Source: Parvibaculum indicum (lineage in GTDB: Bacteria > Pseudomonadota > Alphaproteobacteria > Parvibaculales > Parvibaculaceae). Taken from it: DNA of 39,469 bases. This document shows positions 15,527 through 25,321 of this stretch, one piece after another. Location: assembly GCF_011762095.1 (NCBI RefSeq), contig NZ_JAASQO010000024.1, positions 1 to 39,469 on the forward strand. Reading direction: 5' to 3'. A program made the translations under genes and the position numbers. Below the pieces are notes generated by a model. That model made no database searches. It was not told the origin of the DNA and saw only the letters and a program-made list of their open reading frames with translations. Position 1 is the first letter of the stretch, and each line of letters starts with the position of its first letter.

Positions 15527-16499
15527 CCGCTTCCATCCGAGCACGCTTGATCGTCAGCGCACCATGCTGCGCACCGCCATGGGACCGGCGATCGCGGCAG
15601 CGCTGGCCGATCCCGCCGTCATCGAAGTGATGGTCAATCCGGACGGCCGACTCTGGATCGACCGTCATGGCGACGGCCGGATCGATGCCGGCAAGCGGAT
15701 CGGCGCTGCCGAGGCCGAGCGGATCATCCGCCTGGTCGCGAGCCATATCGGCCAAGAATGCCACCGCGAGCGTCCTGTCGTCTCGGCCGAGCTGCCCGAA
15801 AGCGGCGAGCGCTTCGAAGGCCTGCTGCCGCCTGTCTCGCCGGCGCCGTGCTTCGCCATCCGCAAGCCTGCCCGCGTGCTCTATCGCCTCACCGATTATG
15901 TCGAAGCCCGGATCATGACGCCGCTGCAGGCGAAGGCGCTGCGAGAGGCGGTCGAGACGCGCAAGAACATCGTCGTGGTCGGCGGGACGAGCTCGGGCAA
16001 GACGACGCTCGTCAACGCGCTCCTTGCTGAGGTCGCCGACAGCGGCGACAGGGTGATCCTCATCGAGGACACGCGCGAGCTCCATTGTGCGGCGGAAGAC
16101 AGCGTCAGTCTACGGACGAAACCAGGCGTCGCCTCGCTCGCCGATCTCGTGCGCTCGACACTGCGCCTGCGCCCCGACCGGATCATCGTCGGCGAAGTGC
16201 GCGGGGCGGAAGCCCTCGACATGCTGAAAGCGTGGAACACCGGCCATCCCGGTGGGATCACGACGCTTCACGCCAACTCCGCCCATGCCGGTCTCTACCG
16301 CCTCGAACAACTCATTCAGGAAGCGGTCGTCACCGTGCCGCGCCGGCTGATCGCCGAGGCGATCGACATCGTCGTTTTCCTGACGGGGCGCGGGTCGGGC
16401 CGCCGCGTCGAGACCGTCGCTGCGCTCGAAGGCCTCGATGCCAATGGCGACTACCGTCTGTCGCCGCTCACGCCCGTTCACCTCGTTCCAACCGCCTAA
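15519..16499 (+). CDS. trbB: TrbB, type IV secretion ATPase (VirB11-like), 326 aa
   Basis: A cytoplasmic hexameric ATPase that powers pilus assembly and transfer. Walker A is [11 protein letters not shown] (about 154-164). The Asp/Glu and arginine boxes follow: [10 protein letters not shown], then [20 protein letters not shown] with the Walker B-like hydrophobic run, then [11 protein letters not shown] (His box). The N-terminal domain has the usual [12 protein letters not shown]. The ATG at 15519 overlaps the stop of the CopG-type gene and is preferred to the GTG at 15510. The length matches the family (about 320). Confidence 0.95.
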   Translation: MTDRFHPSTLDRQRTMLRTAMGPAIAAALADPAVIEVMVNPDGRLWIDRHGDGRIDAGKRIGAAEAERIIRLVASHIGQECHRERPVVSAELPESGERFEGLLPPVSPAPCFAIRKPARVLYRLTDYVEARIMTPLQAKALREAVETRKNIVVVGGTSSGKTTLVNALLAEVADSGDRVILIEDTRELHCAAEDSVSLRTKPGVASLADLVRSTLRLRPDRIIVGEVRGAEALDMLKAWNTGHPGGITTLHANSAHAGLYRLEQLIQEAVVTVPRRLIAEAIDIVVFLTGRGSGRRVETVAALEGLDANGDYRLSPLTPVHLVPTA

Positions 16500-16515
16500 T
16501 CCAGGAGAGCTTCAT

Positions 16516-16866
16516 ATGAACTTATTCACGCCCGATATCTCTTCCAGGTTCCCATACCGGCAGGCTCTCTTCACCAGTCTCCTCGTCGGGCTCGCGCTCG
16601 TCTGGTCGGACGCCGCCCACGCCGCCGGCTCGGGCATGCCGTGGGAAGCGCCGCTCACCCAGATCCTTCAGTCCATCGAAGGGCCGGTCGCGCGCATCAT
16701 TGCCGTCATCGTCATCGTCATCACCGGTCTGTCGCTCGCTTTCGGCGAATCGAGTGGCGGCTTCCGCCGGCTGATCCAGATTGTCTTCGGCCTTTCCATC
16801 GCCTTCGCGGCGACGAGCTTCTTTCTCTCCTTCTTCTCCTTCGGCGGCGGGGCGCTGATTTCATGA
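16516..16866 (+). CDS. trbC: TrbC, conjugative pilin (VirB2-like), 116 aa
   Basis: Precursor of the pilus subunit. A leader runs to about AHAAGSGMPWEAP near residue 40, followed by two hydrophobic helices (about 59-75 and 86-108) joined by the short loop GESSGGFRR, the normal TrbC/VirB2 topology. AGGAGA lies 8 bases upstream of the ATG. In RP4 the product is trimmed and cyclised by TraF; the TraF at 6110 is the likely partner. The stop overlaps the trbD start (ATGA). Confidence 0.92.
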   Translation: MNLFTPDISSRFPYRQALFTSLLVGLALVWSDAAHAAGSGMPWEAPLTQILQSIEGPVARIIAVIVIVITGLSLAFGESSGGFRRLIQIVFGLSIAFAATSFFLSFFSFGGGALIS

Positions 16867-17120
16867 GCGTCGAGGGCTTCGAGATTCCGCTTCACCGTGC
16901 GCTCACCGAGCCGATCCTGATGGGCGGCGCGCCGCGCACGGTGGCGATCGTCAACGGCACGCTCGCCGCGGCCTTGGGGCTCGGTCTTCAGCTTTGGCTC
17001 GCGGGACTTGCCGTTTGGATCGTCGGCCATGCGGTCGCCGTCTACGCCGCGCGCAAGGACCCAGCCTTCATGCAGGTCCTGGTCCGCCATACCCGCCACA
17101 AGGGGCATCTCTCATGCTGA
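16863..17120 (+). CDS. trbD: TrbD, VirB3-like inner membrane component, 85 aa
   Basis: A small membrane protein of the secretion channel. The N-terminus carries the family pattern VEGFEIPLHRALTEPILMGGAPR, followed by a hydrophobic stretch (about 26-62) that forms one or two membrane helices. The start overlaps the trbC stop and the end overlaps the trbE start by 7 bases. The size is typical for VirB3/TrbD. Confidence 0.92.
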   Translation: MSVEGFEIPLHRALTEPILMGGAPRTVAIVNGTLAAALGLGLQLWLAGLAVWIVGHAVAVYAARKDPAFMQVLVRHTRHKGHLSC

Positions 17121-19579
17121 ATCTGGCGGAATACCGAAAACGCCCGGCGCTGCTGGCCGACTATCTTCCCTGGGCCTGCCTTGTGGCGCCCGGCGTCATC
17201 CTCAACAAGGACGGCGGGTTTCAGCGTTCGGCGCGCTTTCGCGGTCCCGACCTCGAAAGCGCCACGGAAGCCGAACTGGTCGCCGTCTGCGCGCGGATCA
17301 ACAATGTGTTGCGCCGCTTCGGCTCCGGCTGGGCGCTGTTCTTTGAAGCCGAGCGTCATCCCGCCCGAGATTATCCGCATTCAGAGTTTCCGGACCCCGT
17401 GTCTCGGCTTGTGGACGAGGAGCGTCGCGCGGCATTCGAAGAGTCCGGAGCGCTGTTCGAGAGCGGCTATGTTCTCACCTTCACCTATCTACCGCCCGCC
17501 GAAAATATCGGCCGCGCTGAGCAGCTCTTGATCGAAAGCGAAGGCGAGCGCCGTGGCCTCGATTATCGCGACCATCTCAATGCATTCGTCCAGAAAACCA
17601 ACCGGGCGCTCGATCTGCTCGGTGAGCTCATGCCCGAGGTGGCGCAGCTCAATGACGAAGAGACACTGACCTATCTGCACAACTGCATTTCGAACCGGCG
17701 CCTTTCCGTGGCCGTTCCCGAGACGCCGGCCTATCTCGATGCGGTTCTCGTCGACACATCGCTCACCGGCGGCCTCGCGCCGATGCTTGGCGAGGCACAT
17801 CTTCGCGTGCTGACCGTGCTCGGCTTTCCGGGTTCGACAACGCCGGGGCTGCTCGATGCCTTGAACGGGCTCGGCTTCGAGTACCGCTGGATGACCCGGT
17901 TCATCCCCCTCGACAAGGCGGCGGCCGAGAAGGCGATCAAGCGCTATCGCCGGCAGTGGTTCGCCAAGCGCAAGTCGATCTCCGCCATCATCAAGGAAGT
18001 GATGACCAACGAGCAGTCGGCGCTGGTCGATACGGACGCCGACAATAAGGCGGCCGACGCTGACGCGGCGCTTCAGGAGCTTGGCGCTGATCTCGTCTCA
18101 TACGGCTACGTCACGACGACTTTCGTCGTGTGGGACGAGGACGCAAATGCGGTCCGCGAGAAGGTCCGCGCCGCGCAGCGCGTGATCGACGGGCGCGGCT
18201 TCGCCACCATCGAGGAGAGCGCCAACGCGGTTGAGGCCTGGCTCTCATCCTTGCCCGGCCATGTCTGCGCCAATGTGCGGGCCGCGCTGATCAACACACT
18301 GAATTTGGCGCATATGATGCCGCTATCGGCAACCTGGGCAGGACCGGCGCGCAACGAACATTTGGGCGGCCCGCCGCTCATAACGGTCCGGACGGGCGGC
18401 ACGACGCCGTTCCGGCTGGTCACGCATTTCGGCGATGTCGGCCACACGCTTGTCGTCGGTCCGACGGGCGCCGGCAAGTCGGTGCTGCTGGCGCTGATTG
18501 CGCTGCAGTTCGGCCGTTACGAGGACGCACAGATCACCATCTTCGACAAGGGCGGGTCGGCGCGCACCGCCGTGCTCGGCATGGGTGGCGCTTGGTTCGA
18601 CCTCGGCGCGGCCAAGGACGGCGTCAAGCACGCGCTCGCCTTCCAGCCACTGGCCAAAATTGATCTGACCGGCGAGCGTTCCTTCGCGCAGGAATGGGTG
18701 CTCGGGCTTCTTGCGCACGAAGGCGTTGCGGTGACACCGGAGGTCAAGGATGCGGTGTGGTCGGCGCTGTCCAATCTTGCCGCGGCGCCCCAACCGGAAC
18801 GCACGCTGACGGGGCTGGTGACGCTGTTGCAGCGTACCGAGCTTCGACAGGCGCTCCAGCCCTATACGCTCGAAGGACCATATGGTCGGCTTCTGGACGC
18901 CGACGATGATCGCCTGATCCTAGGCGCCGTCCAATGCTTCGAGATGGAGGAGCTGATGCACGAGGCGGGCGCGGTGCTGCCCGTGCTCACCTATCTCTTT
19001 CACCGCCTCGAAACGCAGTTCGATGGACGGCCATCGCTGCTTATTCTCGACGAGGCCTGGCTTTTCCTCGACAACCCGGCCTTCGCCGCGCGTATCCGCG
19101 AATGGCTGAAGACGCTCCGCAAGCAGAACGTCTCGGTCGTGTTCGCGACGCAAGGCCTGTCGGACATCGCCGGCAGTTCCATCGCGCCGGCAATCATCGA
19201 GAGCTGCCCGAGCCGCATCTTCCTGCCCAACGACCGGGCGATCGAGCCCCAGGCGAAAGCGGTCTACGAGGCGTTCGGCCTCAATGACCGGCAGATCGAC
19301 ATCGTCGCCCGCGCCGTGCCGAAGCGCGACTACTACTTCCAGTCCCGCCTCGGCAACCGGCTGTTCGAACTCGGCCTCGGCACCGTCGCGCTCGCATTCA
19401 CCGCCACCTCGACCAAACAGGATCATGCCCTGATGGACGAACTCATCGCCGCCCATGGCGAGGACGAATTCGCGGACTCCTGGCTGCGCGCCAAGGGCCT
19501 CGACTGGGCGGCCGATCTTATCGCGGCCGACCGCCAAACCCCGAACCATCCCGAAACGGAGGAAACCCATGAAACGTAA
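17114..19579 (+). CDS. trbE: TrbE, type IV secretion ATPase (VirB4-like), 821 aa
   Basis: The largest ATPase of the channel. The N-terminal domain begins MLNLAEYRKRPALLADYLPW, and the C-terminal P-loop domain carries Walker A VGPTGAGKSVLL (about 448-459) and Walker B SLLILDEAWLFLDNP (about 638-652), followed by FATQGLSDI. The length is standard for TrbE (about 815-850). The ATG at 17114 overlaps trbD. The open frame extends further upstream only because the trbD region lacks stops in this frame. Confidence 0.95.
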   Translation: MLNLAEYRKRPALLADYLPWACLVAPGVILNKDGGFQRSARFRGPDLESATEAELVAVCARINNVLRRFGSGWALFFEAERHPARDYPHSEFPDPVSRLVDEERRAAFEESGALFESGYVLTFTYLPPAENIGRAEQLLIESEGERRGLDYRDHLNAFVQKTNRALDLLGELMPEVAQLNDEETLTYLHNCISNRRLSVAVPETPAYLDAVLVDTSLTGGLAPMLGEAHLRVLTVLGFPGSTTPGLLDALNGLGFEYRWMTRFIPLDKAAAEKAIKRYRRQWFAKRKSISAIIKEVMTNEQSALVDTDADNKAADADAALQELGADLVSYGYVTTTFVVWDEDANAVREKVRAAQRVIDGRGFATIEESANAVEAWLSSLPGHVCANVRAALINTLNLAHMMPLSATWAGPARNEHLGGPPLITVRTGGTTPFRLVTHFGDVGHTLVVGPTGAGKSVLLALIALQFGRYEDAQITIFDKGGSARTAVLGMGGAWFDLGAAKDGVKHALAFQPLAKIDLTGERSFAQEWVLGLLAHEGVAVTPEVKDAVWSALSNLAAAPQPERTLTGLVTLLQRTELRQALQPYTLEGPYGRLLDADDDRLILGAVQCFEMEELMHEAGAVLPVLTYLFHRLETQFDGRPSLLILDEAWLFLDNPAFAARIREWLKTLRKQNVSVVFATQGLSDIAGSSIAPAIIESCPSRIFLPNDRAIEPQAKAVYEAFGLNDRQIDIVARAVPKRDYYFQSRLGNRLFELGLGTVALAFTATSTKQDHALMDELIAAHGEDEFADSWLRAKGLDWAADLIAADRQTPNHPETEETHET

Positions 19580-20294
19580 GCTCCTGGCGGCCGTCGCCGC
19601 CATCGCCTTGTCCTTGGGACCGGTCCAGAATGCCCACGCCATCTTCGGCATTGGCGATGTCGTCTACGACCCGGCCAACCACGCCGAGAACATCCTGACT
19701 GCGGCGCGCACGCTTATCCAGATCAACAATCAGGTCCAACAGCTCGCCAACGAAGCGCAGATGCTGCTCAACCAGGCGCAGAATCTCACCACCCTACCGA
19801 CCTCTGTAGCGGCCGATCTTCGGACCTCCCTCGCGCGCGTAGACGGTCTCATCACGACCGCCCGCGGGATCGCCTATCAGGTCTCGGTCATCGACAGCGA
19901 ATATCGCCGGCTCTTCCCCGAACAATATGCGGCGGCCGTCTCGACCTCGCAGATCGTCGCCGATGCGCAGGAGGCGTGGACCCTGGCGCGCGAAGGCTTC
20001 AAGCACAGTCTGGAGGTTCAGGCCGAAGTGGTCGGGCAGGTCCGCGCCGACACGGTGACGCTCGACTTGCTTGTAGCCGAAAGCCAAGGCGCCGTCGGCA
20101 ATCTTCAGGCAGCACAAGCGGGCAATCAGCTCACGGCGCTTGCCGCCAAGCAGACCATGCAGCTTCAGACGCTTCTTGCCGCTTCGGCCCGGGCCGACGC
20201 GCTGGAGCGCGCGCGGAGCCTCGCCGCCCACGAACAGGCGCGCGCCCGCTTCGTGCGTTTCATGGGCGACGGCGACGCTTATACGCGGCGCTAA
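19569..20294 (+). CDS. trbJ: TrbJ, VirB5-like periplasmic/pilus protein, 241 aa
   Basis: An N-terminal signal peptide (MKRK, hydrophobic core, AHA near residue 23) is followed by a helical protein with Gln/Asn-rich heptads (INNQVQQLANEAQMLLNQAQNL), which form the coiled-coil core of VirB5-type pilus-tip proteins. The start overlaps the trbE end by 11 bases and GGAGGAAA precedes it. No trbK entry-exclusion gene follows, since trbL starts 17 bases after the stop. Confidence 0.92.
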   Translation: MKRKLLAAVAAIALSLGPVQNAHAIFGIGDVVYDPANHAENILTAARTLIQINNQVQQLANEAQMLLNQAQNLTTLPTSVAADLRTSLARVDGLITTARGIAYQVSVIDSEYRRLFPEQYAAAVSTSQIVADAQEAWTLAREGFKHSLEVQAEVVGQVRADTVTLDLLVAESQGAVGNLQAAQAGNQLTALAAKQTMQLQTLLAASARADALERARSLAAHEQARARFVRFMGDGDAYTRR

Positions 20295-20310
20295 CTAAGG
20301 GGCACAGGCG

Positions 20311-21642
20311 ATGGGCGACCTCAACGTCATCGATCAGTTCACGGATACATTCGTCAGCTATATCGATTCCGGCTTCGGCTTGCTGACGCCGGACGTCGCC
20401 TTCCTCACGACCATCCTGATCGGGATCGACATCACGCTTGCCGGCCTCTTCTGGGCCTTGGCCGACGACAAGGCGGTTATCCCGGCGCTAGTACGCAAGG
20501 TGCTTTATGTCGGCGCCTTCGCTTTCATCCTGAACAATTTCGCATTCCTCGCGAACGTCATCTTCGACTCGTTCGCAGGCCTTGGCTTGCGCGCCACCGG
20601 TGCGCCGATCAGCGCCGCCGACCTGATGCGCCCCGGCTTCGTTGCGGCGACCGGCTTTGACGCGGCGCAGCCTTTGCTGGCGGAAGTCAGCGACCTCATT
20701 GGCCCAATAGCCTTCTTCGAAAACTTCGTGCAGATCGCCGTGCTGATGGTCGCCTGGCTCATCGTGCTCCTGGCTTTTTTCATTCTCGCGATCCAGCTCT
20801 TCATCACCATTCTCGAATTCAAGCTGACGACACTCGCAGGCTTCGTGCTCGTGCCCTTCGCGCTGTGGAACAAGACCGCGTTCCTCGCCGAGCGGGTGCT
20901 CGGCAACGTGATCGCCGCCGGCATCAAGCTGATGGTGCTCGCCGTCATCGTCGGGATCGGCTCGACCCTGTTCGGCGCTTTTGCGGCGTCGTTCTCGGGC
21001 GGCGACATCACCATCGAGCAGGCGCTTTCGACCGTGCTTGGTGCACTCGCGATCTTCATGCTCGGGATCTTCGGCCCCGGCATCGCGGCAGGCCTCGTCT
21101 CCGGCGCGCCGCAACTCGGCGCCGGCGCCGTCGTCGGGTCCGCCGCAGGTCTTGCGCTTGGCGGCGCGGCGGCCGGCGGTCTCGCCATGGGTGGAGCCCG
21201 TGCACTCGGAGTTGGGGTGAGCGGTGCGACGAGAGCGGCCGCCTCCGTCGCCGGCGGAGCAAGCACCGCCTATGGCCTCGGGCGCGGCGCCTCGGGTAGC
21301 TCAGGTCCAGCGGGTGTCGCGGCCGGCGTCGCCGGCATGGCCCGCGCTGGCGTCGGCGCGGTCGGACAGGGTATCCGCAACGTCGCTGACCGGGCGACCG
21401 CCGGCGTTCGCCGGTCCTTTTCCGATGGCGCGCGCGGCGCCTTCACCGCCACCGGCGGCGCACTTCCCGGCGGAACCGATATCCCGGCCGCGACCGCGGC
21501 AGCGAGCGGCGCGCCGGATTGGGCGCAAAGGCTGCGGCGCGAGCAGCGGATGCGCGAGGGCGTAAGCGTTGCCGCGCACACCGTCCGAGACGGCGACCGG
21601 CCCGTATCCGGCGAGAACCCACGGCTCAGGGATGACGAATGA
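20311..21642 (+). CDS. trbL: TrbL, VirB6-like polytopic membrane protein, 443 aa
   Basis: The N-terminal two-thirds have at least five hydrophobic segments between about residues 25 and 265 (for example VLMVAWLIVLLAFFILAIQLFI). The remaining third is rich in Gly, Ala and Ser and ends in a charged tail. This is the standard TrbL plan: an inner-membrane channel part with a flexible C-terminus. The stop overlaps the trbF start. Confidence 0.92.
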   Translation: MGDLNVIDQFTDTFVSYIDSGFGLLTPDVAFLTTILIGIDITLAGLFWALADDKAVIPALVRKVLYVGAFAFILNNFAFLANVIFDSFAGLGLRATGAPISAADLMRPGFVAATGFDAAQPLLAEVSDLIGPIAFFENFVQIAVLMVAWLIVLLAFFILAIQLFITILEFKLTTLAGFVLVPFALWNKTAFLAERVLGNVIAAGIKLMVLAVIVGIGSTLFGAFAASFSGGDITIEQALSTVLGALAIFMLGIFGPGIAAGLVSGAPQLGAGAVVGSAAGLALGGAAAGGLAMGGARALGVGVSGATRAAASVAGGASTAYGLGRGASGSSGPAGVAAGVAGMARAGVGAVGQGIRNVADRATAGVRRSFSDGARGAFTATGGALPGGTDIPAATAAASGAPDWAQRLRREQRMREGVSVAAHTVRDGDRPVSGENPRLRDDE

Positions 21643-22337
21643 TGTTCAAGAGATCGACCACCACCTATGGCAATACGCCCGAACCGGTGACGCCTTACCA
21701 GAAGGCGGCGCAAGTCTGGGATGAGCGGATCGGCTCCGCCCGCGTTCAGGCTAGGAACTGGCGGCTCATGGCCTTCGGTTGTCTGGCGCTTGCGGTCGGT
21801 CTTTCCGGCGGCGTTGTCTGGCAGGCGGGCCGCAGCACGATCACGCCCTATGTGGTCGAGGTCGATAAACTCGGCGAGGTGCGCGCCATCGGGCCGGCCA
21901 TCTCCGCTTATGAGCCGACCGACGCCCAGATCGCCTACACCCTGGCGCGCTTCATCGAGAATGTCCGCTCACTGTCGATCGATCCGATCGTCGTGCGCCA
22001 GAATTGGCTCAGGGCCTATGACTTCACCACAATCGAGGCCGCGAACACCCTCAACGAATATGCCCGCGAGAACGATCCCTTCTCAAAAGTCGGCCAGCGC
22101 ACCGTCACCGTTGAAGTGACGAGTGTCGTGCGCTCGTCCGCGGGCAGCTTCGACGTGCGTTGGCGCGAACAAACATTCGAGAACGGATCGCTCGCAGGCA
22201 CGACCCGCTACACCGCCGTTCTCTCCATTCTCCTCCAGCGCCCGCGCACCGAAGAGACGCTGAGGAAGAACCCGCTCGGCATCTACGTCCGCGCGCTCAA
22301 TTGGAGCCGCGACCACATCCCCGGAGACAACCAATGA
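21639..22337 (+). CDS. trbF: TrbF, VirB8-like inner membrane protein, 232 aa
   Basis: A short cytoplasmic N-terminus with TPYQKAAQVWDERIGSAR, one membrane helix (about 45-63) and a periplasmic NTF2-like domain containing YVVEVDKLGEV and WREQTFENG. It bridges the inner and outer membrane parts of the channel. Both ATGs at 21639 and 21642 are possible starts. The end overlaps trbG by 4 bases. Confidence 0.93.
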   Translation: MMFKRSTTTYGNTPEPVTPYQKAAQVWDERIGSARVQARNWRLMAFGCLALAVGLSGGVVWQAGRSTITPYVVEVDKLGEVRAIGPAISAYEPTDAQIAYTLARFIENVRSLSIDPIVVRQNWLRAYDFTTIEAANTLNEYARENDPFSKVGQRTVTVEVTSVVRSSAGSFDVRWREQTFENGSLAGTTRYTAVLSILLQRPRTEETLRKNPLGIYVRALNWSRDHIPGDNQ

Positions 22338-23368
22338 AGAAAATCGCTATCCTCACCATTTCCGGCTTGCTCGCGGCCTGCGCCCACAAGGAGCTTCCGC
22401 CCGAGATCAGCTACGACAGCGCCGATTTCGATGCGGCGACGCTCGCCGCCGAGCCGCCACGTCCCGTCCGCATCGTCACGCTGCCCGAGCCGCTGCCATT
22501 GCCCGGGCAATTGAAGCCTGCGCCGAAGGGCGGCGAGCCGCCGGCGCCGGACACACGTTCGGCGGAAGAGCGGGTCGAGGACGCCAATGCTGCGGCCGCC
22601 ATGGAGCCGAGCGCGGATGGCTATATCAACGCCATTCAGGTCTATCCCTATACGGAGGGTGCGCTCTATCAGGTCTATACGGCGCCGAGCCAGGTAAGCG
22701 ACATCGCTCTTCAGAAGGGCGAGAAGATCGTCTCCGTCTCCGCCGGCGATACGGTGCGCTGGGTCATCGGCGACACGGTGAGCGGCGGTGGAGAAAACGC
22801 CCGCGCCCACGTGCTGGTCAAACCCATCAAGGAAGACCTCAAGACCAATCTCGTCATCATCACCGACCGACGCGCCTATCATCTGGAGCTTACGAGCACG
22901 CCCGAGACCTATATGGCCTCGGCGTCCTGGACGTATCCCCATGACGCGCTTCTGGCGCTTCGCCGGGACAACAGAACGGCGGAAAAGGCCGTTACCCAAG
23001 TCGTCGATACGGGCCTCGATATCGACAAGCTGCGCTTCCGCTATGCCGTGAGCGGTGACAGTCCGCCCTGGCGGCCGGTTCGCGTCTTCGACGATACGCA
23101 CAAGGTCTATATCCAATTCCCGGCGCGGCTTGACCAGGGCGAGGCGCCGCCGCTCTTCGTCGTCGGGCCGGACGGGGACAACCTGCTCGTCAACTACCGG
23201 GTGCGCGGGCGCTATTACATTGTCGATCGCCTCTTCGCCGCCGCCGAACTCCGGCTCGGCGAAGACCCGCAACAGGTCGTGCGCATCACCCGCACCGATG
23301 GCCGTCCCCACGTCACCAGCCGTGATCGGTCCGACACCGTCGGCGCGTTCGACGCCGGAGACCGCTGA
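22334..23368 (+). CDS. trbG: TrbG, VirB9-like outer membrane channel lipoprotein, 344 aa
   Basis: The first residues form a lipoprotein signal with a lipobox (GLLAAC, Cys at 16). A Pro-rich linker follows, then the VirB9-like beta domain with GEKIVSVSAGDTVRW and NLVIITDRRAYHLEL. The C-terminal region (FVVGPDGDNLLVNYRVRG) is the usual VirB9 end. It forms the periplasm-spanning core with TrbI and shares a single base with the trbI start (TGATG). Confidence 0.93.
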   Translation: MKKIAILTISGLLAACAHKELPPEISYDSADFDAATLAAEPPRPVRIVTLPEPLPLPGQLKPAPKGGEPPAPDTRSAEERVEDANAAAAMEPSADGYINAIQVYPYTEGALYQVYTAPSQVSDIALQKGEKIVSVSAGDTVRWVIGDTVSGGGENARAHVLVKPIKEDLKTNLVIITDRRAYHLELTSTPETYMASASWTYPHDALLALRRDNRTAEKAVTQVVDTGLDIDKLRFRYAVSGDSPPWRPVRVFDDTHKVYIQFPARLDQGEAPPLFVVGPDGDNLLVNYRVRGRYYIVDRLFAAAELRLGEDPQQVVRITRTDGRPHVTSRDRSDTVGAFDAGDR

Positions 23369-24663
23369 TGGCGCCATCCTGCGACGACGAACTGAGGCAT
23401 GCCATTCCGCCGGATGCCAGCGCCGCCAAGGTCGATGCGGAAGCGCTCGCTCTGCGCGCCAAGCCGCGCCCGGTGACACGGATCAACCGCCGTGTGCTGA
23501 TTTTGCTCTCCGGCACGGGGCTTCTTCTGATCTTCGGCGCGACCATCTTCGCCCTCGATCCGCCGCGCTTGTTCGACCGCGACGAAGCCGGCCGTGAGCT
23601 CATCCGAACCGAAAACACGCCGACGCCCGAAGGGCTGGAAGGCCTACCGCGCAATTACGGTGATCTGCCGAAACCGGTCGAACTCGGACCGCCCCTGCCG
23701 GGCGATCTCGGCGGCGCCATACTGGATAAGGAACGCGAGCTTGGCGTCGGGCCGTCGCCCGATTTGCCGTTCCGTCCGAACCCGGAGGATGACGCAGCCC
23801 GCGCCGAGCGCATCCGCCAGGCGCGGCTTGCGAGCCAAGGCCGCGAATCCGGCGTCTTCTTCCAGCTCTCGACGCGGACGGCTGGCGCGGCGAATACGCC
23901 GGCCACAGTTGGCAGCGCGACTCCTGCGCTAAGCCCGGCGGACCGCAATCCCTTCAATGGCCTCAGCGCGGCGGAGGGCGATCAAGGACTCGGGCTCGAT
24001 CTCCAAAACGACCAGAACCTCCAGGGCCGCAAGCTCGACTTCCTGAAGCAGGGGGTCGAGACGAACATCTATAACCCCCACGCGCTTCAGGACCCGGCCT
24101 CGCCCTACCAGGTGATGGCGGGGACCATCATCCCGGCGAGCCTTGTGACCGGCGTCAACTCTGACCTGCCAGGCCGCGTCATCGCGCAGGTGACTGAGAA
24201 TGTCTTTGACACGGTTTCGGGTCGCTATCTCTTGATCCCGCAGGGCGCGCGCATCATCGGGACCTATGACAGCGTCATCGCCTTCGGGCAGAGTCGCGCG
24301 CTGGTCGTCTGGCAACGGATCATCATGCCCGACGGGTCCTCGGTCGTGATCGACAATCTGCCGGCTACGGACGTTGCGGGTTATGCCGGCCTCGAAGACG
24401 AGGTCGATTTCCATACCTGGCGGCTCCTGAAGGGAATCGTGCTTTCGACGCTTCTCGGCGTCGGGACGGAGCTCTCCTTCGGCGACGACGAGGGCGATCT
24501 CGTCAAGGCGATCCGCGAGTCGACCCAGGACAGCGCCAACCGTGTCGGCCAGCGCATCACCGAACGCAACTTGGGCATCCAGCCCACCATCACCATCCGG
24601 CCCGGCTGGCCGCTTCGCATCATCGTGCATTCGGACCTGGTGCTCAGGCCTTACCGCGGATGA
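23368..24663 (+). CDS. trbI: TrbI, VirB10-like core complex protein, 431 aa
   Basis: A cytoplasmic N-terminus, one membrane helix (about 45-63, RRVLILLSGTGLLLIFGATIF) and a Pro-rich periplasmic linker precede the VirB10 beta-barrel domain from about 240 (YQVMAGTIIPASLVTGVNSDLPG, LLIPQGARIIGTYDS, and a WPLRIIVHSDLVL ending). It spans both membranes. It is the last trb gene before the small DUF2274 gene. Confidence 0.94.
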   Translation: MAPSCDDELRHAIPPDASAAKVDAEALALRAKPRPVTRINRRVLILLSGTGLLLIFGATIFALDPPRLFDRDEAGRELIRTENTPTPEGLEGLPRNYGDLPKPVELGPPLPGDLGGAILDKERELGVGPSPDLPFRPNPEDDAARAERIRQARLASQGRESGVFFQLSTRTAGAANTPATVGSATPALSPADRNPFNGLSAAEGDQGLGLDLQNDQNLQGRKLDFLKQGVETNIYNPHALQDPASPYQVMAGTIIPASLVTGVNSDLPGRVIAQVTENVFDTVSGRYLLIPQGARIIGTYDSVIAFGQSRALVVWQRIIMPDGSSVVIDNLPATDVAGYAGLEDEVDFHTWRLLKGIVLSTLLGVGTELSFGDDEGDLVKAIRESTQDSANRVGQRITERNLGIQPTITIRPGWPLRIIVHSDLVLRPYRG

Positions 24664-24673
24664 GGAGACGCCG

Positions 24674-24931
24674 ATGACCCTCAAGCTCGACAAACTCCCC
24701 GACCGCGAGCCAGCGAAGATCGCCTTCACCGCGAGCCCCGAGCTCAAAGCCGCCCTCAATGATTACGCCGAAATCTACCGGCGCACCTACGGCCACAAGG
24801 AGGGCGTCGCCGATCTCATTCCCTTCATGCTGGAGGCGTTCATGAACGCCGACCCCGGCTTCAAGCGGGCGCGCAAAGAGCTCGAAAACGCACGCTCATC
24901 TTCCCAATCAACCAAAGCAACGGAGATTTGA
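24674..24931 (+). CDS. DUF2274 domain-containing protein, 85 aa
   Basis: A small helical protein always found directly after trbI in this family. The segments LKLDKLPDREPAKIAFT, ELKAALNDYAEIY and ADLIPFMLEAFMNADPGF are diagnostic. It has no membrane part, and its function is unknown. It follows trbI by 10 bases with GAGGAGACG as ribosome site. Confidence 0.88.
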   Translation: MTLKLDKLPDREPAKIAFTASPELKAALNDYAEIYRRTYGHKEGVADLIPFMLEAFMNADPGFKRARKELENARSSSQSTKATEI

Positions 24932-24934
24932 ACC

Positions 24935-25243
24935 ATGGCTACGATAGGCAGCTTCACCGCCGGCAAGGACGGCTATGTCGGAACGATCCGGACTCTGACG
25001 GTTAACGTCAAGGCGAAGATCGTCGCCAATGATGCGAAGAAAAGCGAAGGCGCTCCGGACTTCCGCGTCTACGCCGGCCGAGCCGAGCTCGGCGCCGCCT
25101 GGAAAGCCAGGACCAACGGCGAGGCGCCGCGCGACTATCTCAGCGTCCAACTCGACGACCCGAGCTTCCCCGAGCCCATCCGCGCGGCTCTGTTCGAAGA
25201 GGATGGCGCGGCGTTCCTGGTCTGGAATCGGCGGGAGGGGTAG
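24935..25243 (+). CDS. Second DUF736 family protein, 102 aa
   Basis: A diverged paralogue of the protein at 3893. It shares an early [17 protein letters not shown] start, the central [17 protein letters not shown] and the terminal FLVWNRREG. It begins 3 bases after the DUF2274 stop, so it belongs to the end of the trb operon. The presence of two copies in one element suggests separate jobs, but the function of DUF736 is not known. Confidence 0.88.
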   Translation: MATIGSFTAGKDGYVGTIRTLTVNVKAKIVANDAKKSEGAPDFRVYAGRAELGAAWKARTNGEAPRDYLSVQLDDPSFPEPIRAALFEEDGAAFLVWNRREG

Positions 25244-25273
25244 GATTTTGCTTGCGGGACGTCCTGTTTCTGA

Positions 25274-25321
25274 TGTAACAATATGTCGGAAGTTACACGC
25301 AACAACCGACGATTCGTTACA
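25274..25321. promoter_or_regulatory. GTTACA/TGTAAC repeats before the AbiEi gene, possible auto-operator
   Basis: TGTAAC (25274-25279) and GTTACA (25292-25297) form an inverted repeat, and a second GTTACA (25316-25321) overlaps the ATG of the antitoxin gene. AbiEi-type antitoxins repress their own promoter by binding inverted repeats, so this is a likely operator. No clear Shine-Dalgarno lies in front of the ATG. Confidence 0.45.

Noticed and set aside
20294-20311. A trbK entry-exclusion gene between trbJ and trbL
   Set aside because: Only 16 bases separate trbJ and trbL, so trbK is absent here.
22283-23479. Reverse-strand open frame of 398 codons
   Set aside because: Antisense to trbG; its residues are typical of reversed GC-rich codons.
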